Shown here: one piece after another, positions 24,334-31,926 of the stretch | Numbering within the stretch: the stretch's first letter is position 1 | Layout: each line of letters begins with the position of its first letter | NCBI GenBank assembly: GCA_012798805.1 | Contig: JAAZMM010000109.1 | Coordinates: forward strand, 1 to 37,528 | DNA from: Bacteroidales bacterium | Lineage (GTDB): Bacteria; Bacteroidota; Bacteroidia; Bacteroidales; UBA932 | DNA length: 37,528 bases | Direction: 5' to 3' | The notes under the pieces: model-generated | Told to the model about the DNA's origin: nothing | Seen by the model: the letters and a program-made list of their open reading frames with translations, nothing else | Database searches by the model: none | Program-made: the position numbers and the translations under genes

Positions 24334-25107
24334 TCCGCTTATGCGGATCTTTATTCCCGCTTTTTTCAGCGGCTCGGCGGCTCGCTCCATTTCCTCTACT
24401 GAAACCTTTTCAAGCGTGGAAAGCGGTGGTTTTCGATCGAGGGTGTAGAGCATCACTTCACGCGGATGCAGCTCAAGTGCCATTTTCTGCCATCCCTCCA
24501 GCAGATCACTCCTCATTGAGTCTATTTCCACACCATCCACCACTCCACGTAAAAACATAGTCTGCAGGATGAAATCCCCCTCAAACCATTTCAGATGTGA
24601 AATCACCTCTTCAATGTTGTAATCGGGATTTTGAGGACGGTCGAGAACCTTAACATAATCCATATCCACACCATCCAGTTTGAGAATGGGATTCTCTACC
24701 TTGCGTAGTGCCTCTTTGACTCCGGGCCTGCCCAGCATAGTAGCATTTGAGAGCACTGAAATAACCGCTTCCGGGAAAAGCTCATCCCTAAGTGCCACAG
24801 TATAATCGATAATTTCCGGAAAATCCGGATGTAGTGTAGGCTCTCCGTTGCCGGAAAATGTGATGGAATCTATCGGTGCGTTGTTACGATGGCATTCGCG
24901 CAATCCTCTCTCAAGTGCTTCTTGCACTTGCTCCAATGAGGGAATCCTGGTATCTTGGCGTCCCTCGGAATTCCATCCGCATTCACAGTAGATACAGTCA
25001 AACGAGCAAACCTTGCCTTTGAGAGGAAGGAGGTTCACGCCGAGCGAACTCCCCAAACGCCTGCTCCTGACCGGACCGAAAACTATACTGTCAAAATATA
25101 TTGCCAT
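24331..25107 (-). CDS. Radical SAM protein (COG0731-like)
   Basis: A 258-residue radical SAM enzyme of unknown substrate. The [4Fe-4S]/SAM motif is CSFDCIYC (C-x3-C-x2-C) near residue 34, preceded by FGPVRSRRLGSSLGVNLLP, a typical opening for the COG0731 group. FSGNGEPTLHPDF is the SAM-binding GNGEP motif, and KLDG and VLSNATML follow. No extra C-terminal Fe-S domain (SPASM) is visible. It is the last gene of a three-gene minus-strand run, eight bases after the amidohydrolase. Its stop codon lies within the heptamer array. Confidence 0.9.
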   Translation of the reverse strand: MAIYFDSIVFGPVRSRRLGSSLGVNLLPLKGKVCSFDCIYCECGWNSEGRQDTRIPSLEQVQEALERGLRECHRNNAPIDSITFSGNGEPTLHPDFPEIIDYTVALRDELFPEAVISVLSNATMLGRPGVKEALRKVENPILKLDGVDMDYVKVLDRPQNPDYNIEEVISHLKWFEGDFILQTMFLRGVVDGVEIDSMRSDLLEGWQKMALELHPREVMLYTLDRKPPLSTLEKVSVEEMERAAEPLKKAGIKIRISG

Positions 25108-25115
25108 GATCTTAA

Positions 25116-26312
25116 TTATAAAATTCTTCGGGATCTGCTCTCTTTTGTGAGTAGCATCCCATCGTAATCCACATTGTCAATAAGTACAATGCCGGGTCTT
25201 TTGCCGGGCGTAAAGGATCCAAAGCGCTCTTGTGCACCGACTGCGCAAGCTCCGTTGAGAGTAGCCCATTTCAGGATCTCCTCCAGCGGTATGTGGGGAA
25301 AGCGCCCTTGAATACAACGAATCTCTTCTACCATCGAGAGCTGGAGATTGCTTGAAAGACTATCGGTACCGACACAGATGGTGAGGTTGTTGTCCCTCAG
25401 CAGGTCAAGCGGAGGCAACATTCTGTGTATAAATATATTAGAGAGCGGACAGATTGCCCAAAATGGACTCTTGAGCACTTTTAGCGCTTCATCGATGCTC
25501 TCCTGGTCGGTAACCGTATTGTGGACCAGAAGTACCCGCCCCTCTATCGGAGCCTTTAACTCTTTCCGGAGGTTGTCAAGAAAATATTTAAGTGCCGACT
25601 CACCGGTAACAGGTGGCATCGAGCAACCGCGCGCCTTGTAGTCTTCTGCGAGCTCACCTGTACCATATCTGATCATATCCTCCTCCTGGTCGCTCTCCTG
25701 ATTATGATAGGAGAGATACCCCGATTTGAGCCCTTCTACAGCTGAAAGGCGGTTGAGCAGCGGACTCATCGTATAGGGAGAATGGGGGGTAGGTGCAGCT
25801 TCCAGCCCCATACTTTTAGCCTTCTGTTGCAGCTCAACTGCCCCTGCAACTATTTGAGGTGCATCTTCAGGCTCCGTGCCGAATACCTCAATATAGGTGC
25901 GGGTGAAGATAGGTGAGGAGGCTTTGCATTCAAAACTCTCATCGCAGTTGCTTATATCGGCCATTACGGAAATACCATCCGCATACATCTGCTCCATTTG
26001 CTCCGAGAGTGCTGCTACCCGTTCCTCACGGCTGACTGTCAGGCGCAGTGCATTGATCTGCTGAATGAATCCATCCATACCTGTGTTTTGGCGGAACAGC
26101 CCCTTCATATGAGAGAGTTCAACATGGCAGTGGGCATTGGTGAACCCCGGAAGGAGTATGCCTTCCAGATATTTTGCCTTTTCCTTTTTAGTTGTATCAA
26201 GAGTATCCACAGCACCGTAGGAGAGGATAGTTCCCTCATTGTCAACCTCCACATATCCATTTTTGATAGGTTTTCCCTCAATTGGAAAAATATAGTCGGC
26301 TTTATAGATCAT
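25116..26312 (-). CDS. Amidohydrolase (TRZ/ATZ-type deaminase), possibly aminodeoxyfutalosine deaminase
   Basis: A 398-residue metal-dependent hydrolase of the cytosine/S-adenosylhomocysteine deaminase group. Metal ligands are visible in GFTNAHCHVELSH (HxH), TPHSPYTMSP (His), LVHNT (His) and CVGTDSLSSN (Asp), with the family's C-terminal WATLNGA and FGSFTPGKRPGIVLID. In futalosine-pathway organisms such a protein deaminates 6-amino-6-deoxyfutalosine; the prenyltransferase at 19131 would fit, but guanine or chlorohydrolase-like roles remain possible. Its ATG overlaps the stop of the upstream lipoprotein gene by four bases, an unusual partner. Confidence 0.88.
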   Translation of the reverse strand: MIYKADYIFPIEGKPIKNGYVEVDNEGTILSYGAVDTLDTTKKEKAKYLEGILLPGFTNAHCHVELSHMKGLFRQNTGMDGFIQQINALRLTVSREERVAALSEQMEQMYADGISVMADISNCDESFECKASSPIFTRTYIEVFGTEPEDAPQIVAGAVELQQKAKSMGLEAAPTPHSPYTMSPLLNRLSAVEGLKSGYLSYHNQESDQEEDMIRYGTGELAEDYKARGCSMPPVTGESALKYFLDNLRKELKAPIEGRVLLVHNTVTDQESIDEALKVLKSPFWAICPLSNIFIHRMLPPLDLLRDNNLTICVGTDSLSSNLQLSMVEEIRCIQGRFPHIPLEEILKWATLNGACAVGAQERFGSFTPGKRPGIVLIDNVDYDGMLLTKESRSRRIL

Positions 26313-26938
26313 TTCTTGTCTTGTTCCTTAAATTTCTTGCTGATTTCGAGAAGATCCTCTTTGCTCAGACGCTTTTCACGGGTTTTAGTACGACGTTTTT
26401 TGGTCTCCGGAAGTTTCCGGGCAGAGGTGTCTTGAATTGAGGTATCTCTAATGGAGGGCTCCGGAGCCTCGCTATCCCGGATCGATCTCTCATCTTCCTG
26501 ACGGATACCTCTCTCATATCCCTGAATGATATTCCTGTCGTCAATTGGTGCATTTTCGTCAAATTCCACCACCTCATCCATCATTCGTCTATCGTCACCT
26601 TCCTCTGTTTGTTGCAGATCGGAAAGGTATTGTTCGCGTTCACTAAGCTTTTGATTTACCGCTTCGATGATCCGTAGGAAATTTTCAGGATCCCTGAGGT
26701 AGAAATGGATTGAATTGAGAAACTCCTCTTCGGTATAGCCATATTTGTCCAGAAGAGGGGCATAAACCTTCATTGAGTCGCTCTGAGTCCTCATTTCAGG
26801 ATTGTTATCAACAAATTGATCGAGAATGGCAATCTCGTAATAGATCTCTACCATCTTTTTGACAGGAATATCTGCCCTGGGGGCACAGGAAATAACTGTC
26901 AACAGAAGTGAGAGTGTAAATATACCTATACGTTTCAT
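26309..26938 (-). CDS. DUF4296-like lipoprotein
   Basis: A 209-residue lipoprotein. The signal peptide MKRIGIFTLSLLLTVISC ends in a lipobox Cys18. Residues about 25-105 (KKMVEIYYEIAILDQFV, DKYGYTEEEFLNSIHFYLRDPENF) match the helical DUF4296 family, common in Bacteroidota and of unknown function. The rest is highly charged and low complexity, with SIRDS, SIRDT, SIQDT repeats and a Lys/Arg-rich end. I chose 26938 over an upstream ATG at 27058, because the signal peptide begins at 26938 and the longer form would cross the purD promoter. A candidate promoter lies at 26964-26998. Confidence 0.9.
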   Translation of the reverse strand: MKRIGIFTLSLLLTVISCAPRADIPVKKMVEIYYEIAILDQFVDNNPEMRTQSDSMKVYAPLLDKYGYTEEEFLNSIHFYLRDPENFLRIIEAVNQKLSEREQYLSDLQQTEEGDDRRMMDEVVEFDENAPIDDRNIIQGYERGIRQEDERSIRDSEAPEPSIRDTSIQDTSARKLPETKKRRTKTREKRLSKEDLLEISKKFKEQDKK

Positions 26939-26963
26939 CGTAAAAGTTTTACCATACAAATCC

Positions 26964-26998
26964 CAAATATAGCAATTTTTATACCTATCTTTGTCAAA
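26964..26998 (-). promoter_or_regulatory. Candidate promoter of the lipoprotein-amidohydrolase-radical SAM operon
   Basis: On the minus strand, TTTG (26998-26995) is followed after 23 bases by TATATTTG (26971-26964), matching the Bacteroidota consensus. It gives a short leader of about 20 bases. Confidence 0.6.
26986..26993 (+). promoter_or_regulatory. Candidate -7 element for purD
   Basis: TATCTTTG matches TAnnTTTG, ends 21 bases before the purD ATG, and lies within the divergent promoter of the lipoprotein operon. No -33 is evident. Confidence 0.45.
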
Positions 26999-27014
26999 AT
27001 TAGTATCAAATAAT

Positions 27015-28298
27015 ATGAATGTCCTCGTATTGGGTTCGGGTGGAAGGGAAAGTTCCATAGCCTGGAAAATAGCCGACAGTCCTCTTTTAAAGCATCTTTA
27101 CTGTATGCCGGGCAACCCCGGTACTGCCTCTTTTGCAACAAATGTGGATTGCAACCTATCCGATTTTGACTCTATCGCAAACCATATTTCCGACCTTTCG
27201 GTAGATATGCTTATAGTTGGCCCGGAAAATCCTCTGGTAGAGGGTCTTACTGATTTTTTGCATGAGAGGATACCTTCCCTGATGGTTATTGGTCCCGGTC
27301 GGGAAGGGGCGCAGCTCGAAGGCAGCAAGGATTTTGCCAAGTCTTTTATGGCCAAATATTCCATTCCTACTGCTGCATACAGGACTTTTGATGCCACTGA
27401 GTTTGATGATGCTTCAGCTTTTTTGGAACAGATTAAGCCTCCTTACGTGCTCAAGGCTGATGGCCTGGCGGCCGGTAAGGGTGTAATTATTTGCCAATCC
27501 ATAGAAGAGGCTCGTCAAGAGCTCTCCTCCATGTTTGGAGGCCGATTTGGCCGTGCCGGCGCTAAAGTCTTGATAGAGGAGTATCTTGATGGCATTGAGC
27601 TTTCGGTCTTTGTGCTGACTGATGGCAGGGATTATCTGATGCTTCCCCATGCAAAGGATTACAAACGTGTTGGAGAGGGTGATACGGGACCTAATACAGG
27701 GGGTATGGGTTCGGTCTCTCCGGTTCCTTTTGCTGATGATTTCTTCATGTCAAAAGTTGAGGAGCGTATCGTCAAGCCTACGGTACGCGGTATTGCCTGT
27801 GAAGGTATGAAGTACTGCGGTTTCATATTTATAGGTTTGATGAATTGTGGTGGTGATCCCTATGTAATAGAGTATAATGTCCGAATGGGAGATCCCGAGA
27901 GCGAGTCGGTTATGAGGCGAATAGATAGCGACCTTCTAAAACATCTTCAGGCCGCTGCAAAGGGTGAACTTTCCTCCGAGAAGATAGAGGTGTCGCCAAT
28001 GAGTTCAGTAACAGTGATGGCTGTATCAGGTGGTTATCCCGGCAGTTATGGTAAGGGATTTCCGATTTCGGGACTCGATGTCGATACCGGGGAGGATGAT
28101 ACGGTGATATTTCATGCCGGTACTAAGGTTTCCGGAGCCGATGTGGTGACATCCGGTGGGAGAGTGCTTGCCGTTACATCTTTGGCTACATCTTTGGATG
28201 AGGCACGAAAGGCCTCCTACAGAAGGCTTGCAAATATCTCCTTTGAGGGTATCTTTTACCGTAGTGATATTGGGTGCGACCTGTTGGATCTCAAATAA
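27015..28298 (+). CDS. purD: Phosphoribosylamine--glycine ligase
   Basis: A 427-residue ATP-grasp enzyme making glycinamide ribonucleotide in purine synthesis. It opens with MNVLVLGSGGRESSIAWK, the family's phosphoribosylamine-site glycine loop. GPENPLVEGLTDF, KADGLAAGKGVII (ATP-grasp Lys and Gly loop), EEYLDGIELSVFVLTDG, DYKRVGEGDTGPNTGGMGS and YVIEYNVRMGDPE are all present. Start 27015 is chosen over a TTG at 26991 that lies within the -7 element. Next comes a membrane protein gene 12 bases later. Confidence 0.97.
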   Translation: MNVLVLGSGGRESSIAWKIADSPLLKHLYCMPGNPGTASFATNVDCNLSDFDSIANHISDLSVDMLIVGPENPLVEGLTDFLHERIPSLMVIGPGREGAQLEGSKDFAKSFMAKYSIPTAAYRTFDATEFDDASAFLEQIKPPYVLKADGLAAGKGVIICQSIEEARQELSSMFGGRFGRAGAKVLIEEYLDGIELSVFVLTDGRDYLMLPHAKDYKRVGEGDTGPNTGGMGSVSPVPFADDFFMSKVEERIVKPTVRGIACEGMKYCGFIFIGLMNCGGDPYVIEYNVRMGDPESESVMRRIDSDLLKHLQAAAKGELSSEKIEVSPMSSVTVMAVSGGYPGSYGKGFPISGLDVDTGEDDTVIFHAGTKVSGADVVTSGGRVLAVTSLATSLDEARKASYRRLANISFEGIFYRSDIGCDLLDLK

Positions 28299-28310
28299 GG
28301 GGAATCTGGA

Positions 28311-29297
28311 GTGAGTACATCTAAAATAAATGGCAGGGTAATAGTGCTGCTGCTTTTAGCGGCAGCACTCTATGTGAGTGCATTTTTTACTGCTCCGAAA
28401 CCGATGAATTATGATGCGGTACTGCCTTTTGGCAATCTGGAGTTCCTGGATGCACTGTTTGGTGCTACTACTCTATCCTACATTCTTTCAATCTCGTTTT
28501 TGATTATTATTGCTGTAAGCATCTATGCTTTCAATCTTATGTTCACTACCGGTATCAATTATCTGTTGCCGGTATTGTATGTCTTTCTGGCAGTTAATAA
28601 TCCGAGAGTTATCTTTTTCTCTCCGCTCCATATAGTGGCGTTGCTGCTGCTTTGGGCATTGGTCTTCTCTGCCCGATACAGGAGTTCCGCCCAGAATTTG
28701 AGTGATAACTTTCTCTCTTTTTTCCTTTATGGGGCTGCGGTAATTTTCTTCCCACCATTGGTGTGGATTTTTCCTCTGGTTGTACTAATCAATCTTAGGG
28801 CTACTGAGGAGAAGATAAAGTACATTTTTACCTCGTTTTTTGGGATGATTACACCTTTGGTGATGGTTTGTGCTGTATGTTATGTGGTTGGTGGAAATGA
28901 GTTTTTTAAAGGATTGGGAGGCTCTTTTTGGACTTCAATGAGTGCCGTTGGCAGACATGATTTTGATTTTTCAGCTGTGGAAATAGCTACTTGCCTCGTC
29001 ATTATAAGCTTTACTCTGATTTCGATATTTTATTTGCTGCGCCATTTAAATAGGTACAAGATAATTCACTCCAATACCGCAATTCGCATTATAATTTTTG
29101 CAGTACTGATTACTCTGATTTGTGCATTATTTCTTACGGACAACCATGATCCATATGGTGTGGTATTGTTCGTGCCGGTATCCCTGATTCTTTTTGAATA
29201 TCTCTCATCACCAACAAACAACAAGGGAGCCACGATATTTTACACAGTGGTGGCCGGACTTGCTATAATTTCCAGAATTATTGTGTTTGTTCGCTAG
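28311..29297 (+). CDS. Polytopic membrane protein of unknown function
   Basis: A 328-residue protein with about nine to ten hydrophobic segments spread over its full length (for example VIVLLLLAAALYVSAFF, ISFLIIIAVSIYAFNLMF, LHIVALLLLWALVF, YGAAVIFFPPLVWIFPLVV). I recognise no catalytic motif; it resembles uncharacterised Bacteroidota membrane proteins near purD. The start is GTG at 28311, 12 bases after purD, with CTGGAG directly before it. The TAG stop overlaps that of the convergent acyltransferase by sharing CTAG. Confidence 0.85.
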   Translation: MSTSKINGRVIVLLLLAAALYVSAFFTAPKPMNYDAVLPFGNLEFLDALFGATTLSYILSISFLIIIAVSIYAFNLMFTTGINYLLPVLYVFLAVNNPRVIFFSPLHIVALLLLWALVFSARYRSSAQNLSDNFLSFFLYGAAVIFFPPLVWIFPLVVLINLRATEEKIKYIFTSFFGMITPLVMVCAVCYVVGGNEFFKGLGGSFWTSMSAVGRHDFDFSAVEIATCLVIISFTLISIFYLLRHLNRYKIIHSNTAIRIIIFAVLITLICALFLTDNHDPYGVVLFVPVSLILFEYLSSPTNNKGATIFYTVVAGLAIISRIIVFVR

Positions 29298-29857
29298 ATG
29301 CCATCCATAAAGTCGAAGCATCCGTCGTGGTATCCTTTAAGGTCCATGGCCTTGTAGATTTTCTGAATTTCACGCAGATCAGCCATGGAGTCATCCGAAA
29401 GCTCAAAACGCTCTCCGTATCCTACAATTTTGCGCCCCCAGTCAAAATAACCGAGATAGACCGGAACGCCGGTTGCCTTGGCAATTGTATGAAATCCGAG
29501 TTTCCATCTTTTTACGGCCTTGCGTGTTCCTTCGGGTGCCAGTGCCAGGTGAAATTTTTCGCGGGAATTGAAAATATCAATCATCTGTTTAACAACTGAG
29601 GCCCCGCTGTTGCGGTCAATAGGGATAGCGTGGAGTTTTTTTAGCAACCAACCCAGCGGCCAGAAAAACATCTCCTTTTTTATCATACATTTTGCTTCTC
29701 CTCCAATTGACATATAATAGAGATAGGCAATTGCGAAATCCCATATTGATGTATGGGGCACCCCCAATATTATGCATTTATCTACAGGTACGGGAGTGTC
29801 GTGGGTAACTTTCCAGCCCAGACTTTTCAAAAGAAATTTACAGAATTTGCGCCACAT
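29294..29857 (-). CDS. 1-acylglycerol-3-phosphate acyltransferase-like protein
   Basis: A 187-residue PlsC-fold acyltransferase. The catalytic HX4D motif is VPHTSIWDF (about residues 34-42) and the substrate motif is APEGTRK (about 108-114). A hydrophobic stretch FFWPLGWLLKKL follows the first motif. The short length and lack of a clear transmembrane helix set it apart from full PlsC, so the acceptor could be lysophosphatidate or another lipid. It starts on the parE stop (TAATG overlap), so it is translated from the parE message. Confidence 0.9.
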   Translation of the reverse strand: MWRKFCKFLLKSLGWKVTHDTPVPVDKCIILGVPHTSIWDFAIAYLYYMSIGGEAKCMIKKEMFFWPLGWLLKKLHAIPIDRNSGASVVKQMIDIFNSREKFHLALAPEGTRKAVKRWKLGFHTIAKATGVPVYLGYFDWGRKIVGYGERFELSDDSMADLREIQKIYKAMDLKGYHDGCFDFMDGI

Positions 29858-31806
29858 TATAGAACTTCCTGAGTATTATTGATATCGGAACGGAGATTAT
29901 TTCTTATAAATTTCTGTCTCACGGGTGTATTGGTGCCCATGTAGAACTCTATTATATCGTTGATGTTCTCCTCTTTTGTCAGACGTACTGCATCCAGACG
30001 CATTTCAGGTCCGATAAAGCCCTTAAATTCTTCGGGGGAAATCTCTCCCAGACCTTTGAAACGGGTCACTTCAGCATTTTTTCCCAGTTTGCTCACAGCT
30101 TTGTCTTTTTCGGCAGAGTTGTAACAATAGATGTTGTTTTTCTTATCCGATACTCTGAAAAGAGGGGTTCTTAGTATATATAAGTGGCCCATACGTACGA
30201 GATCGGGGTGGAACTTGAGGAAAAATGTCAGTAGCAGCAGACGAATATGCATTCCGTCCACGTCGGCATCGGTAGCTATTACCACATTATTGTAGCGCAG
30301 GTTTTCAATATCCTCTTCAACGCCAAGGGCAGACTGCAGTAAGCATAGCTCTTCATTACGATCCACATAGAGATCTTTTTTAGAGGCCTTGGCACAATTG
30401 AAGGGTTTTCCCTTGAGGCTGAACACAGCCTGGACATTTGCATCCCTGCTGGATGTGATGGAGCCAGACGCAGAGTCTCCCTCAGTAATAAATATGGTGG
30501 TTTCCTTTGCGAGAGGATGCATTTCTCCCCTGGAGTTCTTGTCATTATAGTGAATACGGCAGTCTCTGAGTTTTTTGTTGTGGATATTGGCTTTTTTGAG
30601 ACGCTCCCTGGCCTTCCTGCTCACTCTCGAGATGGCTGTACGCTCCTGTTCCGACTCCTGTATCTTTTTTAGGATAATATCCGCTACATCTAGATTTTTG
30701 TGGAGATAGTTATCGAGTTCATTTGTCAGGAAGTCGGTCATCGTCTTGGTTATAGTCGGACCGTGGGTGCCATCCTGTTTGTTCTGCCACATATATTTGG
30801 AGCCCAGCTGTACCTTTGTCTGTCCCTCAAATTCCGGCTCCTGAATACGCACGCTGACAGCTCCTATTATCGACTGTCGGATATCACCCGGATTGAAGTC
30901 TTTTTTGTAATACTCCCTGAGAGTTTTGGTCAGTGCCTCTTTGAATGCCGAAAGATGTGTGCCTCCGAGAGTGGTATTCTGTCCGTTGACAAATGAGTGG
31001 ATGTTCTCCCCATAATCATTTCCGTGGGTAAATACTACTTCAATATCTCCATTTTTGAGGTGGATAGGGGGATAGAGTGGCTCCTCGACCAAATTGTCAT
31101 TGAGCAGATCGAGCAGACCATTCTCCGATTTGTAGTCGGTACCGTTGAAATTGAGCTTAAGACCTACATTGAGGTATGAATAGTTGCGGAGCATCGTGTC
31201 GATATACTCCATATTATATTCATAGGGCTCAAAGAGGGTGTCATCAGGTATGAAAGTTACCAGTGTGCCGTTTTTCTCCGTGGTTGCTTTTGGAGTAAAA
31301 TCGGGAGTGGTCAAAATGCCTTTTTCATATGCAAGAGCAAGAGTCTCGCCGGAGCGGAAAGATTGTACGGTAAAATATGAGGAAAGAGCATTAACGGCCT
31401 TAAGACCCACTCCATTCATACCTACCGATTTCTGGAAGGTCTTGTCATCAAATTTTGCTCCGGTGTGAAGTTTGGTAACAGCTGCGTCAAGCTGGTTGAC
31501 GTTTTTGTCTTTTTCGCTAAAACCAAAAGGGATTCCGCGACCATAGTCTCTTATCTGGATTTTCTTATCCTCGATCATCATATCGATTTGTTTGCCATGT
31601 CCCATGGCAAATTCGTCAATCGAGTTGTCAATAACCTCCTTCATTAGCACATACATTCCGTCGTTGGGCTCGGTACCATCTCCGAGGCGGCCAATGTACA
31701 TTCCGGGCCTCAGTCTTATATGTTCCAGATCCTCGAGAGTGACGATGCTCTCATCGTCATATACGTAATTGTTCAATTTATCTTTTTGTTCCATCAAATA
31801 TTCCAT
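29857..31806 (-). CDS. parE: DNA topoisomerase IV subunit B
   Basis: A 649-residue type II topoisomerase ATPase subunit for decatenation. The GHKL domain has EVIDNSIDEFAMG, DYGRGIPFG and SVGMNGVGLKAVNALSS; the TOPRIM domain has FITEGDSASGS and ATDADVDGMHIRLLLLTFF; the end has RFKGLGEISPEEF. The short form without the GyrB insert, and features like YVYDDESIVTLEDLEHIRLRPGMYIG, favour ParE over GyrB. Start is 31806 or an ATG four codons later (31794, MEQKDK); the candidate -7 element at 31826-31833 makes the later start give a more usual leader. parC is not downstream here; the acyltransferase gene is. Confidence 0.94.
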   Translation of the reverse strand: MEYLMEQKDKLNNYVYDDESIVTLEDLEHIRLRPGMYIGRLGDGTEPNDGMYVLMKEVIDNSIDEFAMGHGKQIDMMIEDKKIQIRDYGRGIPFGFSEKDKNVNQLDAAVTKLHTGAKFDDKTFQKSVGMNGVGLKAVNALSSYFTVQSFRSGETLALAYEKGILTTPDFTPKATTEKNGTLVTFIPDDTLFEPYEYNMEYIDTMLRNYSYLNVGLKLNFNGTDYKSENGLLDLLNDNLVEEPLYPPIHLKNGDIEVVFTHGNDYGENIHSFVNGQNTTLGGTHLSAFKEALTKTLREYYKKDFNPGDIRQSIIGAVSVRIQEPEFEGQTKVQLGSKYMWQNKQDGTHGPTITKTMTDFLTNELDNYLHKNLDVADIILKKIQESEQERTAISRVSRKARERLKKANIHNKKLRDCRIHYNDKNSRGEMHPLAKETTIFITEGDSASGSITSSRDANVQAVFSLKGKPFNCAKASKKDLYVDRNEELCLLQSALGVEEDIENLRYNNVVIATDADVDGMHIRLLLLTFFLKFHPDLVRMGHLYILRTPLFRVSDKKNNIYCYNSAEKDKAVSKLGKNAEVTRFKGLGEISPEEFKGFIGPEMRLDAVRLTKEENINDIIEFYMGTNTPVRQKFIRNNLRSDINNTQEVL

Positions 31807-31825
31807 CTATTTTACAATATGAGTG

Positions 31826-31833
31826 CAAATATA
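31826..31833 (-). promoter_or_regulatory. Candidate -7 element for parE
   Basis: Minus-strand TATATTTG matches TAnnTTTG and lies about 20 bases before the first possible parE start. No -33 TTTG is evident. Confidence 0.5.
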
Positions 31834-31839
31834 GTACTT

Positions 31840-31874
31840 TTTGTACCTTTATTAAGAATAAAACCTTATTTTTG
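31840..31874 (+). promoter_or_regulatory. Candidate promoter of mutAB
   Basis: TTTG at 31840-31843 and TATTTTTG at 31867-31874 with a 23-base spacer match the consensus. It leaves an AT-rich leader of about 45 bases before the mutA ATG. Confidence 0.6.
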
Positions 31875-31926
31875 TCGGATATTCAAAGTTGATAATTAAA
31901 ACAATATAATAAAAAAAATATAATTT

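Noticed and set aside
26939-27058. Extended N terminus of the DUF4296-like lipoprotein from an ATG at 27058
   Set aside because: The extension would put 40 residues before the signal peptide and overlap purD; the lipobox fixes the start at 26938.
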